Shown here piece by piece: positions 24,901-39,900 of a stretch of 64,000 nucleotides of DNA. The position numbers and the translations under genes are program-made. Under the pieces are notes generated by a model. It searched no databases and was not told the DNA's origin. It saw only the letters and a program-made list of their open reading frames with translations. The DNA is from Rhyzopertha dominica (taxonomy: Eukaryota > Arthropoda > Insecta > Coleoptera > Bostrichidae), in contig QCXZ01000064.1 of assembly GCA_025024175.1 (NCBI GenBank), positions 24,610,286 through 24,674,285 on the forward strand, in the 5' to 3' direction. Positions within the stretch are counted from its first letter, which is position 1. Each line of letters starts with the position of its first letter.

Positions 24901-27900
24901 GCATCTTTGAATGAAAACACATTAATTGATTGTTTTTCCATGGCTAACTATTTGAATTGTAAAAATTAATCAAATTAATATGATAGTTTCATGAAAGACT
25001 TATTTACATCTAAAATGTACTTCAAAATAGGTATAGACCTTATATTAATATAGACAACTTTGAAACAGAAGTAAATTTTGGACCTGACAGTGTTTAAAGT
25101 TACAAGGTGTCAAAGGTTGAATATTGGTCAAAGCTTATACCTAGGTGTAGGACTAAAGCTAAAATACTGTTTAAAATTTTATATAGGATAAGAAAAAATG
25201 ATGAATAATTTATACACTTTTGGTCAAACCGTAGGTAATAAAATTACATTGTAAAATATTTTAGTTTTTAATGAACACCTGGTGTAATTTCATCATAGGA
25301 TATCAAAGAACTGAGAAACATATATAATTGTTTGAATTACCGAACCAAATTTTAAATCTGAACCAAATTTACTACATACCACATTTTTGTAGATTGCCAT
25401 ATTAATAAAAGCATATAACAATATCTACAGGAAACCACTGATAAAATTATGAGGTTTCACTTGCATTAATTAATAATTATGTGTCATATCTCTGATTTCT
25501 TATAATAATAATAAGAAACTGCATATGTTATTTGTATCTAACATACATAGGTGACACAGGTGTAGAAACATCAAAATTTTAAAATTTAATAGTAGATTCT
25601 GAAATTTACAATATAATAATTAATAATACTATTACTGTAGCCAACAGATAATTATTATTATATTAGTACAGAAAAGCAGGCAATAAGATACAATAATAAT
25701 AATTTAGAAACATATAATTATGAATCTTTGTAGCTGTTTTTTATTCTCAACCTCGTAAAGTAAATTTGATTTACTTTTAAGGTCCTGCAGAAGCAGTTGG
25801 ACTTGGAACTGGAACTGTTTCCGGAAGGCACCGGTAAGGATAAAGGTTCAGTGCCAGTAGCAAAGCTGTCAGTACTTCAGTTGAGTTCTATGCCGGTTGA
25901 CCAGGAACATAAAGCTGAACGTGACAGGGATTTCAGTGATGAGGAAGATGAATTTAGTTCCGGTGAAGAAGCTGCTGACCTTTCAGACAGTGAGCCGTTG
26001 CGGTCCAAACTACCTCACGCTAGGGTAAACTTTCATTACTTGTTTAAATGGATTGTCGAGTGGTAGAAAGCATTATCCATATTTGTAGGAAAACATATAT
26101 GCAATTTCAAATTTAATTTATCTGCAGTTTTCGAAATATTGAAAACAAAATGAGTATCGATTTTTTGAATTGCTTGAACCTGTGTTGTTTGAACTTTCTG
26201 AATTCTGAAAAAACATTTATAGTCCAATTTGTAAAGTAGATAGTTTTTAATTTAAATACAAATTCTTTCTACGACGTTTCAGAAGCTTCTAACCTACATC
26301 AAGTTTATTTAATTTACAATTTTTTTTAAATCCACAAAAACAGTTTTTATTGATAGTTGTTGGGTCTAGACAAAAACAGTCGTCTTCTTATAGTGTTAAC
26401 TGCATTTTGAATATAGCAGTGATTAAACTTCTGCAGGTAACTAGGATACTCTGCCTTAACTCGGCAATATTGTTTGGCCTAGTTCCATAAATGTTGGCTT
26501 TTAAAACTCTCTAATGAAACAATCCATTATCCATTAAAAACTTCATTTAAATGATTTCAAATCATTGTATGGTGATGCACTACCTCGAAGGAACGAGATA
26601 TTTTGTAAAGAATGTAAATATATGTTACCTATTAAATTTTCTTCGAATTTGTATGGTGTCAAAAAATGGTCACCCAATATTCTTTACCACCACATTCAGT
26701 GATAGTCTTAGTTGTGGTCGGGCTTTACAATTTATTCTTGGATTTTCAGTTGACCACACATCTTTTTTCGGTGAATTATTCTACAATTAGTAAATGTTGA
26801 TTTATCCATCCAAATGATGTTATTTATAAAATTGATGTCCCTGTTAGTCACATCAGCAAATCTCTTCAAAACTCCTGCCACCGAGCAGCATCAACTGCAT
26901 GTAACGTTTGATTTATAGGAATTTTGTAAGGTTTGTATTTTTTTTAATTCTCTCAACTGTTGTTTTATTGCATTCCAAATGTGGTGAATCTTGCAAGCGG
27001 AATGGTTTTTTCCCACACTATGATTTTCTTGAAAAATTCTATATCATTTCAAAAAAATTTTTATGTGGTTGCCTTCTGTGTATAAATCTGACATATTTTC
27101 AGCAGGAGCTAGTTCTGTATTTTTGATACACTAGTAATATATTGATTTTTATTTGGTTAACAATAGCCAGCTATGCCAATGCCTACAATTTTATATTTAC
27201 AACTGTAAATAAAAAGCTGTTTTGTGAAATGTAAATGCAATCCATTATTATATGTATGTATATAGATTTAGTATCCTTATAAAGAAAGATGATTGGCAGG
27301 TGACACGACCATAGTGGATAGCACTACTGTACTCCATCAAAGAGGTATAATGCTTACAGAAGCTCCTGGCCCTTGGTGGGAGGAGTTATTACATCGTGAT
27401 TTTAGAAATGTCATTCATTTTGACAAATATGTAACCATTCTAAAAACGTTGACTAAGAATAAAAAAAACTATAGTTTGTTATCTATATTCAGTCATTGTA
27501 AAGTTTGGAAACACGATACATATGTGCATAAAAAAAAGTCGTAATATCATAAATTAAAATAACAAACTAAACATTCCTTAATTTTTTATTTAAAATGGCT
27601 CCATACTTGTCAAAATAATGACATTTCTAAAATCACGACGCAATAATTCCGCCGACCAAGTGCCTGGAGCTATTGCAAGCATTTTACAAAGACAATCGCA
27701 CTTAGGGAATCGTAACATGATTGCATTTGTTATATATAGGGCGGTCCAGTTAAAATTAACAGTTTCGGTGATACCCATAGGTGTTACAGTTATCGAGCTC
27801 ATCCAACTGAAGGTTTTATTTGAAATCTTACAGAAAAATGTTTCAAATGAAAGTGGAAAGGAGTTCTTGATAAAGCAGATTAGCATATGTATATTATGTT

Positions 27901-30900
27901 TTTAATAGAATAACTGACAAAAAGTTGCTGATTCTATTTAAAAAATGCAAGTTTGTTCAGTACTCGAAAACCTGCAGTGCTGTATAAATTTACTATATCG
28001 CCTGGAGTGCTAGCACTTTTTGAAACATTTTTCTCTTAACATTTTAAATACTATTGGGTAAGCACGATAACTGTGCCTACTACTGATTTATATCTCTGAA
28101 ACCGTTAATTTTAGACTATAAATTTCATGTACAATCAATATCCATGATAAAAAGTTGGAGTTTCTACTAAAAAAAAGTACAAGTGTGCTACAGTACTCGA
28201 AAACTGGCATGCTGTATAAATACACTTTATGGCTTTATTGAGAACTGCTTTTATTTCAGTTTTTTTTCTAAGATTTCTAACAAAATAATAAAAATTAAAA
28301 AAATGGATGATTAGGCGATAGCTACACATTTTGTGATACACATTCACAGGGGCAGCTGATGTGTAACCCGCCATGAAAAATCCAGCTGACGGTATTCTCT
28401 TATGTTTTTATAATAACAACAAATATTATAAATGATGGACTGCTACCATAATGCTATGCAGGGATATTCAGGTGGCTGACGGTGGTTTCACATGTTTGTG
28501 ATAGAGTTTTTGGAGAAGTAAAAATCAGGTTTAATAGTATGACTCATAATCTATTAGAAGCTTCTGTGCTATTACAAGTTGATATTGATGAATTTGCAAA
28601 AAAGACTTTTAAAAAAATATAAAAAGTGAAATAATGCTCTATAATTTAAAAAAGTCTCCTAAGAATGTTTTTTTCAGAATTGTAATAAAGGACAAAAGTC
28701 ACAAGCAATTAAAAAGAGAAATTTTCATTGAATAACAAATTTCAGTTGTAGCTTTTCAAATAAATAAGTTACCCATGCTTAGACACAAAGGATGGTACAC
28801 CCTGTATAAAATAAAAAGAAAATCAAATATGTCACTCTTCAACTTACAATTTAAAAATAGAATTTTTGTTTTCTGAAATCCTGCTTACAAGTGCTTCAAA
28901 TTACATTAATGTACTGAAGTGTTTTGTTTATGTTTTATAACCATTTATTATGGTAATTTTACGGCAGTTGTAAATATTTGGAGCTGTTAATATAACCGAT
29001 AAGTGTGCAACAAAAATAACATATTTATAAGAAACATTTTTGGCAAGGATAGAGTACATGTGTGTGTACTTATAATTTCTTGGCAGCCTTTTTAAGATCC
29101 CTCTTGAATATTGGAACATTCCGTTGTGTTACTTAACCAATAACTTCAACACAAATTACAACCGTGATTTTGTGAAATACAATATAATTCACATGTAATT
29201 AATAAAATATGTGTTCTGAGAGCCAGATTAATTCTTAATAATGGTAACGCTTTGTAGAGCAAGTTTGCAAGGGTTTGCTATGGAAAATATTTGTTTGTTA
29301 TTGTTTACCACATTTTTCATAAATTTAAAAGTAAAATATCTTAGTAATAAACTGGTTACATTAGAAGTGTAATTAAATTATTCTTTTGACAGCATAACCT
29401 TAAGCAACGTTTCGTTGCCCTTCTGAAACGCTTCCGAGTAGCTGACACCGAGGGTGGAAGAGGCCCTTCACTGACTAATCCCAGTGATATCCAGGCACTC
29501 TTTCAAGAACTTGAGTCGCTCAGTTGTGATGAAGATTCGGCAGGTGAACAGGATACCATGTCGATATCTAGTACACCGAAGCCAAGTCTGCGGCCGTTCT
29601 TTAGTAGTAGTCGTAGCCTAGTAGATGCTAACCAACCAGCTTCCATAGAACCCGAGAGGGGAACAGATGACAGAAATTGCTCTGGTAGTGACGGTAAGTT
29701 GTAAAGTTCTCTATGTGATATTTTATGTTATATCGGTGTGCAGAGGATAAAAGTATAAACAAAGAAAGGCATAATGTGTTTTTATAACAAATTAATTGAG
29801 TCTGAATTAAAAATGAGGTACTTAAATTAAAATTTCTTATTCAATATTAAAAGCTCTGAAACTATTTGAGGCCAATCATGTTAACAAAAGTTACATAAAA
29901 AAAGACATTTAAATAATTGGACAATGGGATGTGGATTTTGTTGTTTTAAAATTCAATACCCCTTATATAACTTCAAGAAACAACTTTAGGTGGTTATTAA
30001 GTAAAATAACCTGATGAATTTGAATTACAAGATCGCAAGTAGATCCAAAACCACAAAATGTTGAAAATACTATTTTTTACAATTTTCAGAAATTTTAATT
30101 TGGGCAATTTTTAAAACATTCGTTTACTGAGTAAGGGTAGAACTTAAAGAGCTGATTTTATTACTACATAATATTTTTGAAATGTGCAGATAGAGAGGGT
30201 CTTTCCAAAACAATCCAGTATTTAAAAAGATTTTGTGAAAAAAATAATATATGCATTTGATATATTTACACATAGGTAAAGAAAATTTCAGATCTCGTAC
30301 AACTACTCTCCTGGACAAAATTAATCCACCCATATAATAAATACCCACAAAAATTGTATTTTGTAACATAAATTTATGAAAAAGAAACAGTATTACATGG
30401 AAAAATGACATTACTAAAATTTAATTGCAATAAAATTAACAGTCCTACTTAAACAACTTAACAATTAAATAGTAACACAATGCAATGTATTGGAATGTTA
30501 GTAGTTTGTGTTGCCTTCTCTAACTCTAATAACTGCATTTTCCAGTTCTCGCAGGTTTGTAGGTGCAGGTATACAACGTTTCACATTTCTTATGAGCATA
30601 TCTCATAGATGTTCTGTTGGATTCATGTTAGAACTTTTTGGTCACCACTCAATAAATTGTATATGAACATCATTGAGGTAATCCAGTACTTCCCTAACTA
30701 TGTAAGACAGCAATGTCCTGCACAAATAAAAGAAATTCTACCACAAGGACCAAGAGGCATTACATGTTTAACTACAATGTTCTCGAGATAAAAGCTTGTT
30801 TGCATAGATCTATAAAGAGTATCTCTGGGCGAGAGTCTTAACAAATTTCTCACAAAAAGATTTAGAGAGATATTGCCTGGCGCTTATCTCTTTCCTGGTC

Positions 30901-33900
30901 TCCACTAGATTCATGCATACCCATCAGGAGATTTTCGGCTCACCTTAGTTTCACCTATGAATGAAACTCATTTTTAATCTTTCACAGACCAATTGAGATG
31001 ATCCCTAGCAAAACGCATCCCAGCAACTCTATTTTGCCTGGTAAGCAATTCTGCACGTGTTGGTTTTCTAGTGACCAAGCCAGCTTCTTTTAGCCTTCTT
31101 CTGACCATTCGAGCAGAAATTGAGACATTTCACATAGCATCGAGATCACCAAACTAGTGCCTGATGGGTTGTGAAAGTAGATTGCCTAAGAAAACATTCA
31201 TCTCTTGCACTGGTATACATCGTTTTTGGCCTTTTTGTAGTCTGTGGTAATAAAATCCTGTTTCATTGAAACATTTAATCACTCAACTTATTATAGACTG
31301 GTTCACTCTCAATAAATTGGCTATATAATGCTTAGAATATCCCNCATGGTGTAATGCTAGTGCTTGCACTGCCTCTTGTTCAATTATGTGCCTTGGACGA
31401 TTCATTATTAAACTTCAAAGTTCTCATTATAAATATCCAAAAACATGCAAACAACAAAAAACGTATTAATCGGCAAAGAAAAAGCAATAAATAATCTCGA
31501 GCTCTAACAAACTTTATCACACAAATTATTAAAATAATGGATTAACAGAGAGGCCACTTTAAAAATGCCAAACGCAGTTTGTTTATAGAATTAACAAAAA
31601 AAGATCCAAAGTTGAATATTTGCATTCTCTGTGATGCATGAAATTAAATATATTTGAAATTTATTATATTGGTATATTTATTTTGTCCAGGAGTGTATAT
31701 TTGTTTTTTATAATTTGCCAATGCATCAGTAAGACAAACAGAACAGATGGTTGATATTTATTTTTAGTAAAAAAAATAAACAAAATATTGTAAGGTTAAA
31801 GTTAAAGTGAAACATTTTCGAGAGTATCATTGCTGGATGGCTAGTGGATATGAGGCCACACAGAAAGAGACATATCCAATTTTTATAAAACAAGATTTCT
31901 TGAGTAATGGGACACAAATAGCTGAAAAACAGACACATTTCTGATTTCATATTAAAAACAGTAGGTATCTTTATTCATAAGTAGCTTTTAATATTGTATT
32001 TTTCTTGTACAGACAAGAAATTAAACACTGCATATTACATATATACATTTATTAAAATAAGCATGGTTTTGCATTTGCAGAGAAGAGTTACTGCACTATA
32101 ATAATCTAGTTATGCATTTTGTCAAATACCAATAGCTCCCATATGAGAGAATTTTATTTTAAAGGAGTTAAGATTTAATTCAGTACAAGATTATTTGGTA
32201 CACCCTGTATATTATTTTCATTTGATTATGGAATACTCCAGAACTGCTACTGCAACCTTTGTTAAAACAATTTTGTTTTAAGAAATCATATGAACTCATG
32301 CAACAGGTGATGGCTAAATGACGGCATGCACAGCTGCAAAAATTTTAGTATATGTTAGTTTATTAGTTAACTACTTTATGTAGACATGCCTACACTAACA
32401 ATGTACTGTATACTAAAATATTGAAAATACTTGTGATAATTATCACAAAATATGGTAAAATTGTATATATCAAAACATCAACGAAAAAATATTTTCTGTT
32501 GTTCTGTTGTGTGTATTAATATTTTGTAATTTATATTTACAGGTAATGCAGATGTGTGTTGGACGGATTATGAAGCGCAGTCTGATCCACAGACTGGTTC
32601 GCCACCTAGGGAGAAAGTTGGTTCGGCAAAGCTGAAACAGATGTCAGAGTTTGACAATTTTCTGCAGGAAGCAAATGAAAGGAAGAATAAACTGTTTAGA
32701 AGTGCAGCTTCCGCAACCAAGAAGAAAAATTCGTTAAGTATTGGAACTGATGTATGCCCGTCTGTTGAAAGTATTACGGTATGTACAAATAACTCACCTA
32801 CTTACTGCAGAAGAATCTGTTTTAACTCATTCTAGCCATATCAAGCAGTAAACGTATTAGTGCTTTTTTTTTGTGTTCCTTCACCATCATACATGTCTAT
32901 AAGAATTTTCTATAATTTGTTTGTTTTATAAGAACATTCAAAAAAATGAGTTGGTAATCTATGTTTATTTAAATATTAAATTCGTTCTAGTCTACATTTA
33001 CAAATTTTGAATTCTGTATTACAGTCATATTTGTATAATCCTGCCATATTTTATTCCTCAATGAAATTATATTTTATTAAGTAATTCTTAATTTTTTTAA
33101 TATTGTATTAGCTTGTTAGAAAATAAAATCTGCCAGTGTATTGTTGGATCAGTTACAACAGAATTTATTGATTTGAAGCTATATGCAAATTTTGTATGCA
33201 GTCTTGTGTCAATTTAACATGTTATACGATAACATTGTGCAAGATGTTCTTATACAAACATGAACTAATGGTTTAAGTAAATATTAACATTTTTTTTACT
33301 GATTTTCTGTAGTCGCGGGATGGATTTTATTTATAATATTATGTTCCAGGCACGAAAATCATTTTTAGAACAAGTAACACGTGTTCTCCCTACCGAAGAA
33401 CCATCTCTACCAGAAAGCATAGTTATGTTGGCGGGCCCTGAACCTATGGCTACTTCAGTAGCAACTAGACTGACCACATACCATCGACTGTTTCAACCGC
33501 TGAATGCTCCTGAAGTAAAAGCAGTACTGGTGGCATTGTTTAACAAAATTCAAAAACAGTAAGTGCAGTTTTTTTGTCTAGTCAGTTCAGATTTGATTCA
33601 AATATCTAACTGATAATAAAGTTGGGATGAAATATTTCATATATGTTCAAAATGCTACTTGCCAATAAAAACAGTAAGAATGTATTACCTCTTGATATTG
33701 CACATACACATTATTTAAATCGAAGAATTTTCTGTATGTGAATATTAATATTCCAAGTTTAATAATAAAATGATCGATTTTTGTTTATGCAATTATTCTT
33801 GGCAAGAAAACAAAAACTAATTTAATTTTTTTGCTTTAATAAGATTATTCGACAAAGAAAAAATTCTGAAAGAAATAAAAATAGGGGTTGCTAATTTCTA

Positions 33901-36900
33901 CCCTTCATAAGCATAACCTGAAGAATCAACTAACTGATAATGTTTCCAAAATTTCATATTATCACTATTTTTAAGAAAATATAGTTAACAATAGTTCTTG
34001 TGTAACTATAATTAGGAACACATACATTGATGTTATCACAGTATGTAGATTTAAAATTCTCTGTGAAATAGTTAGCAATAGTATTAGGATTATCAGAAGT
34101 GCAATCATTAAAGCTCATAATATTGGGCAAAGTATTATTATTCTTAGAGCTATTGAGAAACCTCTAGAAGCATCTGGGATCAGAAGATTTACTAGATTCT
34201 ATCTCGGATACATAATTATTGTAACACATTTTTGTAACATTCTTACTTGGGTCCTAAGACTGCTAAACAGTAAATATTCTTCCTGCAGTAGTCAGTTTGT
34301 AGCATTTATGTGCTAGCTTTTTTTATTACTAGATGTTTTAGTTCTCTTGAAAACTATTTAAGATATTTTGGACTAGTACATTTTGTATAGGAACATAAAG
34401 ATTAAATAACTCATAAAATCTCATAGAAATAATAAACACCAACATTTATATCTTCATTAGAAAAAACAAGTTCCCAATTAATGATAGAAAGATGTAAGTT
34501 TAATCTAGTAAATTCATAATTTCAAAAATCATAGTTAAAATAACCAGTTTTCATTACTTAAGTTTGGAGATCTATCACCACATTCCAACATAGTGGTGGA
34601 TGATAGTCATCCAGTCAGTAATGCATCATCAGCAGACATGCAAGTTATATTACCATCATTTGTAAATATTAAGTCTAATAACACATTGGACAGTATTAAT
34701 TGATAAAGATTAAGATGAACAAAGTGATCAGCTAGGGTTCGACAGCTTTCACTTGCATATCCCGTAATGTTAAACCTAGACTTTCACTAGTCCAATCTAC
34801 ATTTGTAAGTAATTAATAGTAAAGTTTTTTGGAAGTTACTAAATAATAATAATAAAACACTTGTTTTTATCGTACTTCCAATTTTTATTTTTGGCAAAGC
34901 CAAATGCCAGCATTTCAACCACCAAGCGGCCTGCTTCGGTAGCTTAACAAGTATAACTAAATTAAAACACAAAGACATTTTGACATATGGTAAACATTTT
35001 GAATTTGTTTAAATTACATTTGACTTTCCTATTGCTACAAGTGGGGTATTTAAGGGTGTAAGATCCGTATTTAACAGATGGCTGGAATTGTGTTTCATGT
35101 AAATGGCCTCTAAGGGGTTCAAGTTGGTGCATGTGACATGGCTATATTCAATTTGTGACCTATCTCAATATTATGTAGTGCTAGTGCAGATTTGTCCCCA
35201 TTTCTATTGTTTACATGGTACATATGTTCTTTGAATCTAATATTTGGATTACGTTTTGTTTGGCCAATGTACTTTTTTAGGCAGTTGCAGCATTTAATTT
35301 CATAAATTCCGGATTTGTTTAACTGGTCTTCTTTATCAAGGGTATTACCTAATAAGTTTCTTAATGTGTAGTTGTTCCCAAAAGCAAGATTAATATTAAA
35401 TTTAGAATTGCAAATTTAATTTATATTTGTGTTTGTTTAATAACTTAGTGATTATTTCTTTTTTGTATCCGTTTGAGTTGGTTAAATTATAAATATATGA
35501 TAGTCCATTTCTGTAATTTTCTGTAGATAATGGAACATTTACTAATCTATGTATCAAATTATTAAAGACGGACATTTTGTACTTAAATGGCGTACAAGAA
35601 CTGCTTTTGATGTAATTGTCTGTATGTGTCAGTTTTCTGTAAATATTAAACGTGATTCTATCATCCTTTCTTGATATTGTTAAATCTAGAAATGGTAATT
35701 GGAAATCCTTTTCTAGTTCAAAAGTGAAGCTTATTGATTGATATAATGAATTTAATTTCTGTGTAAAATTATCAATATTAAAGTTATTGTCTATTATGGC
35801 AAAAATATCGTCTACTTATCTATACCACAATATCGGAAATTCATTTGTACTTTTGAGATTATTTTCAAGGTAGTTTAAGAAAAGGTTACCTAAGGAAGGT
35901 GAAAGAGGGTTTCCCATTGCCAATCCAAATTTTTGTTTAAAAATTTTCTGACTAAATATAAATGCATTTTGTTCGATGCACAGTTTATTATTATTATTAA
36001 TTAGGCAACACCCTTGATAAAGAAGACCCGTTAAACAAATCCGGAATTTATGAAATTAAATGCTGTAGCTGCAAAAAAGTACATTGGCCAAACGAAACGT
36101 TATCCAAATATTAGATTCAACGAACATATGTACCACATAAACAATAGAAATGGAGAAAAATCTGCACTAGCACTACATAATATTGAAATAGGTCACAAAT
36201 TTAATATAGCTAACGTGAAGAACATAAAAACGTCAACACGCGCCAACTTAAACCCCTTAGAGGCCATTTACATGAAATGCAATTCTAGCCATCTGTTAAA
36301 TACGGATCTCACACCCTTAAATAACCCACTTGTAGCAATAGTAAAGTCAAAAATGTTATTTAAACAAATTCTTTTCCCACACCACACAACTCTGTATCAA
36401 TGTTTACCATATGTCAAAATCTCTTTTAGTGTTTTAATTTAGTTATACTTGTCAAGCCACCAAAGAAGGTCGCTTGGCGGTTGAAATGCTGGCATTTGGC
36501 TTTGTCAAAAATAAAAATTGAAAGTAGGATAAAAACAAGTGTTTTATTATTATTACATTTGTAAGGTTAAAGTCAACAATTAAAAAAAAATGTGCAATTA
36601 GACCCATTTAATTTTGAGCACTTCCATGTCTCAAAAGCAGTCACTCTCTGGAACAGCTTTATCCGTAGATGTTATACATTGTTAAATGCAATATAGAAGA
36701 AAAAAGATTTAGCTTGTAAGAGGTATAGTTACTTGAAATGACCGTATTGTTATGTTAGTTTTCATTGTTTAATGAAATAGCATCTCTTTTCTGCAGCTGC
36801 AACACTTGCGCCAAGCCGACCGTTTCCGTAAAGCTAGTCCTAATTGGTGGCGATTACTTAGTCGGCTGGACCCTTCGTCCCTACATAGAGCAGCTCTCTG

Positions 36901-39900
36901 GTCGATCTCAAGACTGGATATCGTATGTACGCGTTTACATTGTGCCACTGGGCAACTGCAATATCGCTAAGCATCTTGCTACATTAGATAACGGTTACGC
37001 AAACCTGTTTCCTCCTGAGCAGGATGCCAAGGGGGAGGAGTTAATACTCCGCATACACCGGTATCTCTCGGTACCAACGACGGGGCTTGTCGCTCAACTG
37101 CCTCTGGCTGAGGCGATGTTGAACTGTCAGGATGACTCGAGCCAGCTGTTCATTCCATTTATTAACGTGAGTATTAAGGAATTACAGTAAATATTTGCAT
37201 TCTGTTACAATAGAGATTTTTTTTAATTGTCATTTATTTAGACATATACAGGGTATCCAACGAAACCCTATAATCAGAAGTACAGAACACTCCCATTAAT
37301 CTGATTGATTCAAATATAACGTAAATGGTAGGCTGCCAGGCTATGAAAAGGGGGTTTGCGTTGCAATTATACGGGTTTCGGATTTATGGAAGTGTACTTA
37401 TGTGAAAAAACAAAATTGTAAGGTTTATAGTTGGCACACTAAGGGCGGAAGGTTTAAACCAAAATTGTCAAAATAAACTGGTTTACCAGTCGCGTAGCGT
37501 ATTTCAGTACTCGATTACGAGTAAAACCGGGTTAAATTCCTCAGCAAGTTAAACTAACCCGTCCAGGAGGGTTAAACCTGTTTTTTAGGTTAAGCCTGCA
37601 CACTGCGCGATGCTTATGACTTCACGTTTATGGAACTAACTGCACTTCATTTCAGTTTGTTGTGGCAGCGTGCGGTTTTGTCTTTTACCTATATTTCCGT
37701 TGTGTGGGTTACTTTTTATATCACGCTTGCTAAAAATGAAGATCGGCGAGTTTTCGCACTAAAAACTTCAAAACAAACGAAATTGATTTGATAAAACTAC
37801 TTCAAACTAATATGAAAGCTCAGTCCGGTAATTTTCCCAGAACAACCAGCTGAAATGATCCCTTTGCGAATTGTAGTTGTTGTATTGGCACTTTTCTTTG
37901 TTTATGAAGGTAAGCAAGCGAATGTATTACTTGTTCCTAATCCGAAAATTTCAAACTGGATGAATACGAGAGTTAATGGCAAACTGCCGTACTGTCAATA
38001 TCATTTTAGAAATTAGAACCGTAACAGTATTTTATTCGAAGTGACAATGAGTTTATAGGTCAACGAACTGATACGTAAACATACTATGAAAGTAACCCAT
38101 GCAGATGTCTTTTTTTACAAAAATTTCTGGAACAGTTGATTTTAGGTATAGATGAGCTTGAACAAACTGATCCTTAAATTAATCATATAATCCAAAAATA
38201 TGAAAAAATGCAAGGTGGTTCATTTAAAATAACGAAGTTAACTATATAACTGGAAGTTGATTATTTGCCAAAAGGATCTACAATAATAGGGTATATCTAC
38301 AAAGACACTATTAGAAACTTGAAGGACTACAGTTATGCTCAGAAAACTTTGCATCGGTACGATAACTGCAAAGTGTATAAGGTACGAATTCTTCAATTAG
38401 TAGTCAGCTTTGCGGAACTACAACAGCCACCTTATAATCTCGACCTAGCCCTCTTTGACAATTTTCGAAAATTTAAAGAACATTTGAAAGGACATTGCCT
38501 TTCATTGAATATTGTTGTATTTTCCAGAACTGCCAACTGTTCAAGGACATAATGTTAGAATGTATTGTGTGTTACACTTAATAGTTTTTCATTAAAAAAT
38601 TAAATTTTCTTTGTTCTATATTTTGATTCCATCATAGCTTGGGGACAACAAAAAAACTTTTTTTATAGGAAAAACTTCTTTTTGGAGAATGTTAGTATTC
38701 AATATTCAATTATTTTTTTACATACTTGGAACACCTCTGCTTGTGTAGTTTATGGACTCTAAACAGTATTGGCAATTATATGTTTAAGGTGATGTCGAAC
38801 ATTAAAGATTTAACAACAAGAAAATTATTGGTTATCAGGCTTGCGTAACTATGTAGATTTATGAAGTAAAATTATTAAACTTTCAGGAGGTACGCGTTGG
38901 TCCATCAGACACAGCTCTCTCAGCCTCCGTCGATCTCGATGATCTCTGCTCTAGTCCCCCCGCCCCATCTATTACACCCCCCTCCTCCCCGAATGTGCAA
39001 GCTCGTGAATCTCCATGGGAACCTGTAGAGCTCCAGCTTGACTACTGGCAGCTGCCAAAGCCAACTGAAGCAATTAACAAGACTGATAAACCCAAACAGG
39101 ATGGTAAGACTTCGTTAAAGGGACTCTTTAGAGGACTGCAAGTTACACCAACGGGCAGTAGTCTCAGTGTGACGGTGCATATGGCAAACAAGGAGAAAAA
39201 ACAAAAGAGTAAGTTTATATTATACTGGTCCAGCAAAACTGGTACTTTCTTAAGAGTGAGAATTCATTTATAAAGAATTATGATTTTTAGTTCCGATATG
39301 AATGCATTGAAGTGACAAGTCCTCTATGTGGACTAGCTTAGATTTTTTGTCACCAATGGTCCAATATTGTCAACATACGGTCATCAAACATAACCACTGA
39401 TCTCTAAATAACTGGATGTCGCTTACATACCAAAATGCATGTAAATTATTTGTGATAGATTTACGCCACCTTAGCGCCTAGCTGCTGGTCCTTGTACTAA
39501 AATTTTGACAAAGGTTTGCTTCTGCGGTAATATAACGTTAATGATTGACGGTTAAAATCGTGAACTCATCATCCGTCTGCAGATTTACAAAAGATGATCG
39601 TTGTAGTGTTTGAGTAAGAAACATGTACCATACAAACTGGATGTTAACGTTTACTCATAACCATATTATATAGTTAAGGATCTAAACTAAAATTTAAACG
39701 CGCTGTTAAATTGATAGTACGAGTACCAGCGGCATGGTGGCTACTTATCACAGTTTTGAATGACTTATGCGACATCCAGTTAATTAGAGAACAGTGAACA
39801 TAACTTAATCACCTGCTACTGCAGGAAAGGATGAGAAATAGTGATGCATTGATATTATCAATAAAACTAATTTTTTGTGATGATTCAAAACCACTTAGTA

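Larger units (their letters stand above)
34810..36553 (-). mobile_element. Penelope-like element with inverted arms
   Basis: The 12-bp direct repeat TACATTTGTAAG (34798-34809 and 36554-36565) flanks the element, consistent with Penelope-like retroelements. About 500 bp at each end (34842-35345 and 36009-36553) are inverted copies that both encode the GIY-YIG endonuclease region. The centre, 35400-35990, encodes on the minus strand the reverse transcriptase C-terminal part ([18 protein letters not shown], then VDDIFAI). A stop codon sits just before VDD. It lies in PACS intron 6. Confidence 0.85.

Noticed and set aside
33320..33349. Earlier start of PACS exon 6 with the ATG at 33320, or the acceptor at 33312
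   Set aside because: An exon starting after CTGTAG at 33312 runs into a stop in the required phase, and the acceptor before 33350 joins exactly to the family sequence.
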